Positions 34,954-44,171 of a stretch of DNA of 64,000 bases are shown here, one piece after another. This DNA is from Sporolactobacillus vineae DSM 21990 = SL153 (GTDB lineage: Bacteria; Bacillota; Bacilli; Bacillales; Sporolactobacillaceae). The first letter of the stretch is position 1; every line of letters begins with the position of its first letter. Where the stretch lies: the NCBI RefSeq assembly GCF_000377985.1, contig NZ_KB899045.1:98480-162479 (forward strand), in the 5' to 3' direction. The translations under genes and the position numbers were made by a program. Below the pieces are notes generated by a model. That model was given only the letters and a program-made list of their open reading frames with translations, was not told the origin of the DNA and ran no database searches.

Positions 34954-36001
34954 TCATCAGATTGTTGTTCCCACCCTGCTCGACGTCCGAAAGGGAAATT
35001 TAAAGGAAATCGGTCCGCTGCTCCAGCGGCATGAATTTAAGAAGGTGGTCATCCTGTTTGGTTCAGGACTGACCGAACTCTTCGGTGATCCGGTCTTCGG
35101 CTCGCTGAAAGCGTCCGGAATCGATGTGCTGAAGTCTGAGGAGGTCGCGGATATCGACATTGACGGCGTCGTCGACCGGGCGTTCCAGCTCCCTTTTCAG
35201 ACCGAAGCGGTGATCGGCATCGGCGGCGGTAAAGCGCTCGACGCCGCAAAATATACGGCGCTGCTCAGAAAATGGCCGTTCATCAGCGTGCCGACATCGA
35301 TGTCGAACGACGGCTTCTCCAGTTCCAATACGTCGCTGACGATTCACGGCCGCCGGATCTCGGTGCATGCCAAAATGCCGTATGGGATCATCATCGACAT
35401 CGATGTGATCAAGAACGCGCCCGAGTGCTTTATTTATTCCGGGGTCGGTGATCTGGTTTCCAAAATCACGGCGGCTCAAGACTGGATTTTCGAAGAACAG
35501 AACGGCCGGACGAGAGTCGACGACTGCGCCCTGATGCTGTCGAAGAAGGCCGTTAACAGTTTCGTCCGTACCGACTTCGGGACGATCAAAGACGACTTGT
35601 TTCTCAAAGAGCTGGCGGATTCCCTGACGATGGCCGGGATCTCAATGGAGATTGCCGGCAGCAGCGCCCCGACCAGCGGCAGCGAGCACCTGATCTCGCA
35701 TGCGCTGGATACGTATTCGCCGCATCCGCAGCTGCACGGCCTCCAGGTCGGAGTCGCTTCCTATCTGATGAGCAAGGTTCAGAATCATCGGTTTGAGCGG
35801 ATCATTACCGTACTGAAGGCGACCGGGTTCTTCGATTTTGCCAAATCTGCAGGAATGACGACGGCCGACTTCGACATGGCGATCGATAAGGCACCGAATG
35901 TGAAGCCGATGCGCTATACCTATCTTCATGTAGCAAAATACCGCGAACGCGCGCATCAGATCCTGCATGAGGATCCGATTTTGCAGGACGTGCTCGGCTA
36001 A
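34940..36001 (+). CDS. egsA: sn-Glycerol-1-phosphate dehydrogenase (AraM/EgsA family)
   Basis: 353 aa, iron/zinc-dependent dehydrogenase fold. NAD-binding IGIGGGKALDAAKY at about residue 95, the family motif SVPTSMSNDGFSS at about 125, and metal ligands in the Asp of the VGDLVSK block and the histidine blocks SGSEHLISHALD and HPQLHGLQVG. It reduces dihydroxyacetone phosphate to sn-glycerol 1-phosphate, the archaeal-type enantiomer; in Bacillus it supplies heptaprenylglyceryl phosphate synthesis by PcrB. Here it is translationally coupled to an upstream HAD phosphatase (14-nt overlap; GAGGAGG inside that gene). No pcrB is adjacent. Confidence 0.9.
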   Translation: MAVDNHQIVVPTLLDVRKGNLKEIGPLLQRHEFKKVVILFGSGLTELFGDPVFGSLKASGIDVLKSEEVADIDIDGVVDRAFQLPFQTEAVIGIGGGKALDAAKYTALLRKWPFISVPTSMSNDGFSSSNTSLTIHGRRISVHAKMPYGIIIDIDVIKNAPECFIYSGVGDLVSKITAAQDWIFEEQNGRTRVDDCALMLSKKAVNSFVRTDFGTIKDDLFLKELADSLTMAGISMEIAGSSAPTSGSEHLISHALDTYSPHPQLHGLQVGVASYLMSKVQNHRFERIITVLKATGFFDFAKSAGMTTADFDMAIDKAPNVKPMRYTYLHVAKYRERAHQILHEDPILQDVLG

Positions 36002-36107
36002 GCCGATTGCAGGAATGCTGCACCCGGCGTATAATCGTTAATGGTTCATTCATTGGTAAAAAAGTATTGAGAACGGATCGGAGTTTTTCACATGGTCACT
36101 TCACTGC

Positions 36108-36259
36108 AGCATCGGGCAACAGAAAGTTTTTAAAACAGCCTGTTTTCAGACTGTCGTCTTTCTTTTGCCCGAAAGTGTCTGACCATGTCTGACAATCTGC
36201 TGACTGACGCAGTCTGCTGAACCGGGCATGTATCTGTATGCCGGATCAGCAGGCTTTTT
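36108..36259 (+). terminator. Two hairpins in the 350-nt gap before the MFS gene
   Basis: The second is a good terminator: AGTCTGCTGAACCGG (from 36211) pairs with CCGGATCAGCAGGCT, followed by TTTTT (to 36259). The first is an inverted repeat TCGGGCAACAGAAAG/CTTTCTTTTGCCCGA (about 36108-36172), 14 pairs with one mismatch. No gene is convincing in this gap. Confidence 0.65.
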
Positions 36260-36351
36260 GTGCTTTTCAATCATGATGAGAAAACACGTTTGTTTCTGCC
36301 GGTCCGGCCCTTGATGAATCCGAAAAGACAGAGAGAGGTGAGGGCTTTACA

Positions 36352-37638
36352 ATGAAATGGCGTGACTGGGATATTAATCTGAAAGTCCGTTTTATCGGGG
36401 AAGGTATTTTCAATCTGCTGTTCTGGATGTTTTTTCCGTTTATGGCGATTTATTTTTCCGACCACTTTGGGCAGACATCAGCCGGTATTCTGCTCATTCT
36501 GTCGCAGGTGATCGGTGCGGTGATCGGTCTTCTCGGCGGCTACTGCGCCGATCATTTTGGAAGAAGACGGATGATGATTTTTTCAGCTGCCGGTCAGGCG
36601 GTCTGTTTTGTCTTCTTCGCTCTGGCGAATTCACCCTGGCTGGACTCGCCGATGCTGACGTTCCTCTGTTTTACCCTGCTCGGTCTGTTCGGCCAGCTGT
36701 ACTGGCCGGCCAGCAGCGCGATGATCGCCGACGTTGTCTCTGAAAAGGACCGTCCCGGTGTGTTCGCCATCTTTTATACATCGATCAATGTGACTGTCGT
36801 CATCGGTCCGCTGATCGGCGGTATCCTATTTTTTAACGACCGTTTTCTTCTCCTCAGCATCTGCACGGTCGTCAGTTTCATTCTTCTCTGGGCGCTGAAT
36901 CACTGGATTCATGAGACCGTACCCGTCGTCAGTGCGGACAAATCCGCTGCACCGGAAACTTCCGGAAACTGGCTCTACTATCTGAAAAAACAGTTTGGCG
37001 ATTACGGGATTATTTTAAAAGACCGGCTGTTCATGCTGTATCTCCTCGCCGGTATTCTCGTGGCTCAGACGTTCATGCAGCTGGATCTCTTGATTGCCGT
37101 ATACACAACGAGTCAGGTGCCGCATCAGAATCTGCTGGCACTCGGCACCTGGACTCTGGCCGTCGACGGCAAACAGCTGTTCAGCATGATGGTCTCGCTG
37201 AACGGGCTCTGCGTCGCCCTGTTCACCGTCATCGTGACCAAATGGATGACCCGTTTCCGCGAAGGCAATGTGTTCATGGGTTCGGCCTTCTGCTACGGCG
37301 CGGCGATGATCATTATGGGAACGACGGTCAATGCCTGGGTACTGTTCCTGTGCATCGTCATGTTCTCCTGGGCGGAACTGATGCAGGTCGGACTTCAGGA
37401 CAGCTTTGTAGCGAAACTGTCCCCGGAGCACCTCCGCGGCCAGTATTTCGCTGCATCCGGACTTCGCCTGTCCGTGGGGCGGTCGATTGCACCGGTCGCC
37501 ATTCCGATGACCGTCTGGTTCGGCTATTCGCAGACCTTCTATATACTTGGCTTTGTTGCCTTCATCGGGATGGTCCTCTACGGCGTCATGTTCTCGCAAT
37601 TTTATCGAAAAAAAGATCTTAATGTGATCAATAGCTGA
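36352..37638 (+). CDS. MFS transporter (drug:H+ antiporter type)
   Basis: 428 aa, 12 predicted helices in two halves joined by a hydrophilic loop (VVSADKSAAPETSGN region). The GYCADHFGRRRMM loop between helices 2 and 3 is the MFS signature, and INVTVVIGPLIGGILF resembles motif C of antiporters, so export of a drug or metabolite is more likely than uptake. GAGAGGTGAGG precedes the ATG. Monocistronic, bounded by terminators on both sides. Confidence 0.87.
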   Translation: MKWRDWDINLKVRFIGEGIFNLLFWMFFPFMAIYFSDHFGQTSAGILLILSQVIGAVIGLLGGYCADHFGRRRMMIFSAAGQAVCFVFFALANSPWLDSPMLTFLCFTLLGLFGQLYWPASSAMIADVVSEKDRPGVFAIFYTSINVTVVIGPLIGGILFFNDRFLLLSICTVVSFILLWALNHWIHETVPVVSADKSAAPETSGNWLYYLKKQFGDYGIILKDRLFMLYLLAGILVAQTFMQLDLLIAVYTTSQVPHQNLLALGTWTLAVDGKQLFSMMVSLNGLCVALFTVIVTKWMTRFREGNVFMGSAFCYGAAMIIMGTTVNAWVLFLCIVMFSWAELMQVGLQDSFVAKLSPEHLRGQYFAASGLRLSVGRSIAPVAIPMTVWFGYSQTFYILGFVAFIGMVLYGVMFSQFYRKKDLNVINS

Positions 37639-37670
37639 TCCTTCGGCAGTCCCCATGCCGGATCGAAGAA

Positions 37671-37694
37671 CTGTGCGGAAGCACGGTTTTTTTT
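37671..37694 (+). terminator. Terminator after the MFS gene
   Basis: CTGTGC/GCACGG six-pair stem with GGAA loop followed by eight T residues. Confidence 0.65.
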
Positions 37695-37899
37695 ATATCA
37701 AAATTTGCAGTGCAATACGTGAAGAGGCAAGGCCGAAATTTTGAAGCGCTCGGAATCACGGAACCGCGCTCCGGCTGGATTCCGTACACGATTAAAAGTC
37801 AGATGCAATTAGCAGATAAATCAGAAAATGATCGTTTAAACAAACTTAGCTTATTTCAAAAAAGTCGCACAAAAGAAACTTCTGTCCGGCAATGAATCT

Positions 37900-37908
37900 G
37901 CTATAATA
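37900..37908 (+). promoter_or_regulatory. Extended -10 promoter of the ROK kinase gene
   Basis: TGCTATAAT: TG-N-TATAAT without a clear -35. GGGGAAACGCTTACAC at 37916-37931, just downstream, has part of the CcpA cre consensus (AACG-N4-ACA) and could mediate catabolite repression, but the match is incomplete. Confidence 0.5.
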
Positions 37909-37972
37909 GCAGATGGGGAAACGCTTACACTATATTATCTGATCAAATCGTCACGAAAGGACATGTGATTCT

Positions 37973-38866
37973 ATGTATCTGGGAGGCATTGAAGCCGGCG
38001 GGACGAAATTTGTCTGTGCAGTCGGCGATGAGTCAGGAAATGTTCTGGCAAAGGAACGGATTGCGACGAAAGATCCGGATTATACCATGGACCGGGTCAT
38101 TCACTTTTTTAAAAATTTCCAGATTGATTCACTGGGAATTGCGTCTTTCGGGCCAATTGATCTGGACCCGGAAAGCGCTGCATACGGATCGATTACATCA
38201 ACGCCGAAGCCGGGCTGGGCAAATTATCCGTTTGTCGGGACCATGAAGGATGCGTTGCATCTTCCCGTCGGTTTTACTACGGACGTCAATGGTGCAGCGC
38301 TCGGTGAATTGTATCACGGTGCAGCCAAAGGTCTTGACGGCTGCCTGTATCTGACCGTGGGCACGGGCATCGGTGCCGGGCTGGTCAATCGGAATCAGCT
38401 GTTCCAGGGTCTGTCCCATCCGGAAATGGGGCACATTCTGGTGCGCCGCTCACCGAAGGATCACTTCGAGGGCATCTGTCCATATCATAAAGACTGTCTG
38501 GAAGGCGTCGCTTCAGGCCCGGCACTTAAAGCCCGCTGGGGAAAATCGGCTTCGGAGCTGCCGGCGGATCATGAAGCCTGGCAGATGGAGGCAGATTACC
38601 TGGCTCAGGCACTGATGCAGTATATTTTGATTGTCTCACCGAAAAGGATCATTATCGGCGGCGGCGTTATGAAACAGAAGCAGCTGTTTCCAATGATCCG
38701 GCGGAATGTTCAGGAACTGCTGGCCGGTTACATCGACTTCCCTGAAGTCAGGGGCGGCATCGACAGTTATATTGTTCCGCCGGAGCTCGGCGACAACTCA
38801 GGCATCACCGGAGCGCTGATTCTGGCCAAAAGGGTATATAAAGCTCAGCACGAGTCACGCGTCTGA
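37973..38866 (+). CDS. scrK: ROK-family sugar kinase (fructokinase-type)
   Basis: 297 aa. ATP-binding GGIEAGGTKFVCAVGD at the N-terminus, LTVGTGIGAGLV at about residue 125 with the catalytic region, and the zinc-binding HPEMGHI plus CPYHKDCLEG typical of ROK fructokinases (ScrK/YdhR). Phosphorylates fructose, possibly mannose, to the 6-phosphate, feeding glycolysis and the mannitol and GDP-mannose routes in the window. Alone in its transcription unit, followed by a hairpin. The start has AAAGGA 11 nt upstream. Confidence 0.88.
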   Translation: MYLGGIEAGGTKFVCAVGDESGNVLAKERIATKDPDYTMDRVIHFFKNFQIDSLGIASFGPIDLDPESAAYGSITSTPKPGWANYPFVGTMKDALHLPVGFTTDVNGAALGELYHGAAKGLDGCLYLTVGTGIGAGLVNRNQLFQGLSHPEMGHILVRRSPKDHFEGICPYHKDCLEGVASGPALKARWGKSASELPADHEAWQMEADYLAQALMQYILIVSPKRIIIGGGVMKQKQLFPMIRRNVQELLAGYIDFPEVRGGIDSYIVPPELGDNSGITGALILAKRVYKAQHESRV

Positions 38867-38882
38867 GAGATGGAAATCAAAC

Positions 38883-38919
38883 GGAGCGGCAATACACTCA
38901 TATTGAGTATTGCCGCTCC
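38883..38919. terminator. Bidirectional hairpin between the ROK kinase and flavoprotein genes
   Basis: Perfect 13-bp stem GGAGCGGCAATAC/GTATTGCCGCTCC between converging genes; short T tracts only. Confidence 0.65.
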
Positions 38920-38943
38920 TTCATGTTCTTTGGCATCAGCGTT

Positions 38944-40368
38944 TCAGCCTGGTACCTTTTTCGGCCAATCGCCGACAAATTCAGGCTCATCATAGGCGAA
39001 AAAGCTTTTCAGATAATCCTGATGATCATCAGTGAAAAGCTGATCGGCCACTGCTGAAGAAATGGCAGGCAAACTGTATTTCATACCGGACAGAGCTGAA
39101 GCCGACAGACCGCAGCTGATCATTGCTGAATAATTGAAGGCGAACAGGCCGTGCAGCAGTTTTTTTCCCGGTTCATCGCGGCTGAGCAGGGCAAAACCGG
39201 AACTCATATAGGGATGGGCATCGAGTACCGGGCTGGCGATGTCTTTCGGTGCGTGATAGCGGTCGCGCCAGCGGGCAATATGGCTTTCAACAAGCTTCAG
39301 TTCGGGCCGCAGTTCAGGATCAGTACGCAGACCGGTGCTGATGATCAGATAATCGAAACGGAAAGTGCCTTGCGGCGTTGTGACGCTGGCAGCGTTGGCT
39401 CTTGCGCCGACATCGAGCCACGGTGATCCGAGATGGAGGTGGAATCCCGGCCGGGAAGAGGCGCGCCGGAATGTGTCGTTGGTCGGCGGCTGGTTAAGTT
39501 TGAAAAAGTGGGCCATCACCGCATATTTTTCCGCATCAGTCAGTGTGTGAAAGTGAGCGATCAGTCCGGAAGGCTCCATCTGGCGGATCGGGTTGACGCG
39601 TGGTAAATGGTTGCGCCGGACGAAGACGTGGACCTCGGCCGCGCCTTCCTGAAGGGCATAATTGGCATTATCAAAAGCTGAGGCACCGCCGCCGAGAATG
39701 GCAATCTTTTTCCCGCGGAGTGCACTGAAATCAATTTGCTCAGATGTATGAGCGTAAAGCGGCTTCGGCAGTTTTTCCCGGATCATCTTCGGGACATACC
39801 ATTGGCCGCCGCCCTGAATGCCTGTCGCCAGAATCACTTTCCGAGCCAGTATGATTTCGCCGGATGCGTTGTTCCGGGTAATATGCAGACGATAGATCCC
39901 GTCATCCCGCGGTTCAATCAGATCGAGTCTGATCCGGTTCCTGACGGGAAGCCCGAGAATTTTCCGGTACCAGCACAAATAAGCCATCCAGTCCTCGCGC
40001 GGGATCTTATCGACGGCGGCCCAGCTCTCCGGGCCGAACCGGGCTTCCCACCACGCACGGAAAGTCAGAGAGGGCACGCCAAAGTCGATCGGTGTCAGCT
40101 GTTTAGGCGTCCGGAGCGTCACCATCCGGGCATAAGTGACCCACGGGCCTTCTGACCCCGCTTCGTTTTCGTCAATGATGAGAATATTGGTAACCCGCTC
40201 GCGCAAGAGTCCGAAGGCAATGCCCAGGCCGCACTGGCCGGCACCGACAATGACGGCATCATAGACGCGGCCCTCAGGATGACGCGCAGGCCGGACCCAG
40301 TCAGAACCCGGGAAACCAAGGCAGGAAAGGTCCCTTCTTACTTGTTCATTCAATGTTTTCAGACTCAT
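38944..40368 (-). CDS. FAD/NAD(P)-binding flavoprotein monooxygenase-like protein
   Basis: 474 aa. FAD-binding AVIVGAGQCGLGIAFGL at about residue 40 and a second dinucleotide motif IAILGGGASAFDNANYAL at about 235, with a late LIISTGLRTDPE; this is the layout of class B flavin monooxygenases and ornithine/lysine N-hydroxylases. It is not of the PHBH class that includes the HpxO urate hydroxylase. The exact substrate is unknown. It sits at the left edge of the purine-catabolism cluster, divergent from the amidase, so a role in purine oxidation is possible but unproved. No strong operator is seen in the 295-nt gap to the amidase gene. Confidence 0.75.
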   Translation of the reverse strand: MSLKTLNEQVRRDLSCLGFPGSDWVRPARHPEGRVYDAVIVGAGQCGLGIAFGLLRERVTNILIIDENEAGSEGPWVTYARMVTLRTPKQLTPIDFGVPSLTFRAWWEARFGPESWAAVDKIPREDWMAYLCWYRKILGLPVRNRIRLDLIEPRDDGIYRLHITRNNASGEIILARKVILATGIQGGGQWYVPKMIREKLPKPLYAHTSEQIDFSALRGKKIAILGGGASAFDNANYALQEGAAEVHVFVRRNHLPRVNPIRQMEPSGLIAHFHTLTDAEKYAVMAHFFKLNQPPTNDTFRRASSRPGFHLHLGSPWLDVGARANAASVTTPQGTFRFDYLIISTGLRTDPELRPELKLVESHIARWRDRYHAPKDIASPVLDAHPYMSSGFALLSRDEPGKKLLHGLFAFNYSAMISCGLSASALSGMKYSLPAISSAVADQLFTDDHQDYLKSFFAYDEPEFVGDWPKKVPG

Positions 40369-40663
40369 GACGCACCAGCTCCTCTGATGTGAAGTCTTAT
40401 AACACTATTTGTATCCATCCTACTGTTTTTAAAGAAGTCATACAAGACAAAATGATCTAAATATTCTTATTTATGTTAGCTGATATCACCAATTTATTGA
40501 GGCTGAAAGGAATGACGATCTTTTTCTGTAAGAAAATCAACCAAACAGCCGGGAAAAAATTGTAGGATCACCCATTCCGGTTTTATGGAAAACACGGTAT
40601 TCTGTTACTAAAATGGGAAACGCCATCAGCTATCATGAAATTTTGATCATGGGGGATGACACG

Positions 40664-41851
40664 ATGACACAGGATCCATTCGGTGCCTTTATTCAGGATC
40701 AACTGTTTATTAAACCGAAGAGCAGCGGTATGCTCGATCATCTGATTTTTGCAGCTAAGGATGTCTTTGCAGTGAGCGGGCACCGCAACAGTGCCGGCAA
40801 TCCGGACTGGGAGAAGACGCACCGCCCGGCTGTCCGGAATGCCCAGGTGATCGACCGGCTGCTCAGGAGCGGAGCAACACTGCGCGGGATGACGGTCACC
40901 GACGAGCTGATGTACAGCCTCAGGGGAGACAACATCCACTATCCGCCGACGATTAATCCGCGGCTTCCCGATGCCTTCTCCGGCGGTTCGTCAAGCGGAT
41001 CTGCGGTGGCTGTTGCCGGGGGCCTGGCGGATTTTGCGATTGGCACAGATACCGGCGGCTCCGTGCGCATCCCCTCTTCATATTGCGGCTTGTTCGGCAT
41101 GCGGCCGTCTCACGGGTCGGTTTCACTGGACGGCGTGATTCCGCTGGCGCCGAGCTTTGACACCGTCGGATGGATGGCAGGGAGTTCCGGCCTGCTGCAA
41201 GAAATCGGCCAATGCCTGCTGCCTGAACAGGAGATCGGCACGTTCAGGCATTTCTATCTGCTGCGGGAAGCCTGGGATCTGGTGGCCTCATCGACGGTCG
41301 GAACGGTGCTGAATGAGGCCGTGTTCAGGTACTTTCCGTCTGGTCTTGAGGTATGTACACTCCCGTACTCCAGCCCTGAGCTGCTTTCGGAAACTTTCCG
41401 GATTCTTCAGGGAAGAGAGGCCTGGCAGTCTCACGGCGCGTGGATTGAGAAAAATCATCCGCGCTTCGGCAGCGATATTGCCGGCCGTTTTGAAGCTGCA
41501 TCACAAATGAAACAAGACGACGTCTGGCGTCATGCCGCAGAGGTTAAGCGCCATTTTGCGGAAGCAATGAGCCGGCTGCTTGGGCAGGACGGCCTGATCG
41601 TTCTGCCGACGACGTTCGGCCCCGCGCCGGCACGCACGGATTCAGCGGCAGCAGGCGGCAGGGTGAGGGCGCAGACAATGAAACTGACGTGCATCGCCGG
41701 TGTTGCCGGCCTGCCGCAGATCACGATTCCCTTCGCCGATCAGGGCCGCCCGGTCGGCCTCTCCTTCATCTCCGGAGCAGGGACGGATCGCCAGCTGCTT
41801 GCCTTTGTGCATGATCTGCCTGCAAATGATGAAAAAAACAGCCGGGCATGA
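40664..41851 (+). CDS. Amidase signature family hydrolase
   Basis: 395 aa. The Ser-cisSer-Lys triad is visible: Lys in FAAKDVFAVSG (about 30), cis-Ser in GGSSSGSAVAVAGG (about 108) and the nucleophile in GTDTGGSVRIPSSYCG (about 128). It hydrolyses an amide or ureido group. In the middle of a purine-degradation cluster it could act on oxamate, a ureido acid or formamide-like products (inference). Start ATG 40664 has GGGGGA 7 nt upstream; the frame continues to 40613 without a ribosome site. pucR starts 95 nt after it in the same direction. Confidence 0.85.
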   Translation: MTQDPFGAFIQDQLFIKPKSSGMLDHLIFAAKDVFAVSGHRNSAGNPDWEKTHRPAVRNAQVIDRLLRSGATLRGMTVTDELMYSLRGDNIHYPPTINPRLPDAFSGGSSSGSAVAVAGGLADFAIGTDTGGSVRIPSSYCGLFGMRPSHGSVSLDGVIPLAPSFDTVGWMAGSSGLLQEIGQCLLPEQEIGTFRHFYLLREAWDLVASSTVGTVLNEAVFRYFPSGLEVCTLPYSSPELLSETFRILQGREAWQSHGAWIEKNHPRFGSDIAGRFEAASQMKQDDVWRHAAEVKRHFAEAMSRLLGQDGLIVLPTTFGPAPARTDSAAAGGRVRAQTMKLTCIAGVAGLPQITIPFADQGRPVGLSFISGAGTDRQLLAFVHDLPANDEKNSRA

Positions 41852-41946
41852 ACCTGGATTCGCCTGATTATTGAATCGACAAAATAGTCAAAAAATGGTT
41901 CAATGGAACAAAGGCAGTTATCCATTCATGATAGAGGCGCAGGTAT

Positions 41947-43596
41947 ATGAAGGTTTCCGATCTGTTTCAAATACCGTTGTTCCATGAATTACGGCTTGTT
42001 GCCGGGGGAAAGGGAACAGACAGAGAAATTTGCAATGTGAACATGATGGACGCTCCGGATATTATTGACTATCTCAAGCCGAATGACTGGCTGATTACGA
42101 GCGGTTACCATCTGCAGGATAATCCTGATTTCTTTTATCAGCTTGTCAATCAGATGGCCGGGCGGGGGTGTGCCGCTCTGGGGATCAAGACACGCAGATT
42201 TATCGGCGGAATACCGGAAAGAGTCATCAGGCTGGCCAACCGTCTGTCTTTTCCGCTGATTGATCTGCCCAACAGCCTGGCACTTGTTGACATTGATAAC
42301 CAGACGCTATCGATGATCCTCGATGCACGGACCAAGGAGCTTCAGTTCGCGATCGATACCCACCAGCAGTTTACAAGACACATCATGAGCGGTGAAGGCA
42401 TCGGCCGTCTGCTCAGTCAGTTGTCCGATATGATCGGCTGCCAGGTTGTTTTACTTGATGCCTATTTTAAAAGAATCGATGCATCCGGCCGTGAACCGAA
42501 AGGCCTTAAAACGGCAGAACAGATTCCCGCCGCTGATCAGTCAGTCTTCCGGAAGCAGCGGGCTGCTTATTCAGCGTTTTCCGTTATTGGGACGCATCGT
42601 ACATTTTCGCTGTTTGTGCTTCACACCTATAAAAAGAAACGGTATTTTTTACTCATTGAGGGTTTGGTGCCGCAGACGGATCGCCTATTGACCCTGACGG
42701 TTGAGCAGGCATTGAATGTGCTTGCCTTTGAGCTGATGAAGGATGAGGCATTGCGGCAAACAGATCGCAAAGTCCGGGATGCCTTCTTTTCCAATCTCGT
42801 GCTTGGTTCCTTTTCGACCGATGAAGAGATTGTCAGCAGGGCGACAGAATTCGGGCTCCGGGACGGCCAGACCCTGGTATGCGCGGCCGGTGAGCTTGAT
42901 ACGGTCCGGGAACCGATTAGTTTTATTCATTATCAAATGGAGACGAATGAGATCTATGAATATATCGAAGGGGAAATCCGGGCCTTCCCTTTCCCGGCTC
43001 ATTTGTTCGTGAAAGACCATATCTGTGTTCTGATTGTGGAAATGATGGCCTCTGAGGAGAACAGCTATCGTTTTCTCAAGCCCTATTTACTGAATGTCCA
43101 GAAGCAGGTCACACGTTTTTTCCCGCAGACCCTGTCTTTTGGACTGAGTAATATTTTTACGGATTTGTCGGGAATCCCGTCGGCCTATCAGGAAGCGGTC
43201 GATGCCCTGCACGCCGGCATGCAGATCGGCCGGCGGTCTTTTATCCAGGCGTATCAGGCGCGCGGGATCGCGGATCTGCTGCACCGGGTTCCGGCTGAAG
43301 ATCTGCGTAAATTGTATCAGGATACACTGCAGAGTCTGGCTTTTCCGAAGAAGGAAGAAAACCGGGCGCTGCTGCATACACTCTATGTTTATCTTGAATC
43401 GAACTGCCAGATTTCGGAGACGGCGAAAAAGCTGTATGTCCACCGCAATACAGTGATCTACCGGATTGACAAGTGCGAACAGATGCTGGGAAAAGATCTG
43501 AAGGATCCCGACATAACGTTTCAGCTTCGCTTTGCGCTGCGGCTGAAACCGCTGATTGATGAAACCGGAACAGCTGCAGGCAAACGGAAAAAGTGA
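41947..43596 (+). CDS. pucR: PucR-family purine catabolism regulator
   Basis: 549 aa. N-terminal PucR domain (residues about 1-130: VSDLFQIPLFHELRLVAGG and NMMDAPDIIDYLKPNDWLIT), a central GGDEF-like CdaR domain, and C-terminal HTH_30 (YLESNCQISETAKKLYVHRN then TVIYRIDK, about 480-520). In B. subtilis PucR activates the pathway in response to allantoin, allantoate or related intermediates. Its gene is immediately followed by uraD and uraH, so the regulator is produced with the enzymes. Probable targets are the two CCATTCTG(A/G)CTAATG boxes upstream of allC and pucI. Confidence 0.93.
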   Translation: MKVSDLFQIPLFHELRLVAGGKGTDREICNVNMMDAPDIIDYLKPNDWLITSGYHLQDNPDFFYQLVNQMAGRGCAALGIKTRRFIGGIPERVIRLANRLSFPLIDLPNSLALVDIDNQTLSMILDARTKELQFAIDTHQQFTRHIMSGEGIGRLLSQLSDMIGCQVVLLDAYFKRIDASGREPKGLKTAEQIPAADQSVFRKQRAAYSAFSVIGTHRTFSLFVLHTYKKKRYFLLIEGLVPQTDRLLTLTVEQALNVLAFELMKDEALRQTDRKVRDAFFSNLVLGSFSTDEEIVSRATEFGLRDGQTLVCAAGELDTVREPISFIHYQMETNEIYEYIEGEIRAFPFPAHLFVKDHICVLIVEMMASEENSYRFLKPYLLNVQKQVTRFFPQTLSFGLSNIFTDLSGIPSAYQEAVDALHAGMQIGRRSFIQAYQARGIADLLHRVPAEDLRKLYQDTLQSLAFPKKEENRALLHTLYVYLESNCQISETAKKLYVHRNTVIYRIDKCEQMLGKDLKDPDITFQLRFALRLKPLIDETGTAAGKRKK

Positions 43597-43625
43597 TGCA
43601 AAAAGGCAAAAGAGGGGCGAAAAGG

Positions 43626-44120
43626 GTGAACATTGAAACGCTGAACGCAGCGGACCGTGAGTGGTGTGTGAACCAGCTTGGCGGGATTTTTGAACATTCC
43701 CCGTGGATTATCCGTGAGGCGATGAATAGCCGGCCCTTCCTTTCAAAAGATGATCTTTTTCAGACGATAAAAGCGATTGTCCTGTCGGCGACCGCGCAGC
43801 AGAAAGAACAGCTGATTCTGGCGCATCCCCGGCTCGGCGGTGCCGGGAAACTGACCGGAGCGTCGGACCGGGAACAGCAGCAGGCGGGGCTTCGCCGCAT
43901 GGAGAACGCTGAAGCGGCGGACCTGGCTGCATTGAACGCGGCTTACGAACGCCGCTTTGCCTTCCCGTTTATCATCGCCGTCCGCGGACGCAGCAGGCAG
44001 GAAATCGACCGGGCGATTCGCAAGCGGCTGAACAACAGCAGGCAGAATGAATTTGATACGGCAATCCGGGAAATCGTCAGGATCGCCCGCTTCAGATTCG
44101 ATGACCTGATGGAATCATAG
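43626..44120 (+). CDS. uraD: OHCU decarboxylase (2-oxo-4-hydroxy-4-carboxy-5-ureidoimidazoline decarboxylase)
   Basis: 164 aa. Converts OHCU to S-allantoin, the last of three steps from urate. The active-site histidine is in LAHPRLGG (about residue 65); the motifs SDREQQQAGL and NAAYERRFAFPFIIAVRGRS complete the family signature. Start GTG 43626 is chosen because GAGGGG lies 8 nt upstream; the frame is open to 43593 and would overlap pucR, but that ATG has no ribosome site. In B. subtilis this domain is fused to uricase (PucL); here it is free-standing with no uricase partner. Confidence 0.92.
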   Translation: MNIETLNAADREWCVNQLGGIFEHSPWIIREAMNSRPFLSKDDLFQTIKAIVLSATAQQKEQLILAHPRLGGAGKLTGASDREQQQAGLRRMENAEAADLAALNAAYERRFAFPFIIAVRGRSRQEIDRAIRKRLNNSRQNEFDTAIREIVRIARFRFDDLMES

Positions 44121-44171
44121 CGATAGCGGACACAGGCGGCGAGAAATCGTCCGTCATAGGGGGAAAATGCT

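Noticed and set aside
37710..37895. 61-codon frame before the ROK kinase gene
   Set aside because: No ribosome site, composition not coding-like, ends against the kinase promoter.
37915..37931. CcpA cre site upstream of the ROK kinase
   Set aside because: Only the AACG...ACA half matches; the TG at the required position is missing. Mentioned in the promoter entry but not called.
40369..40663. Regulatory sites in the flavoprotein-amidase spacer
   Set aside because: AT-rich, but no palindrome, PucR-like box or convincing promoter could be fixed by eye.
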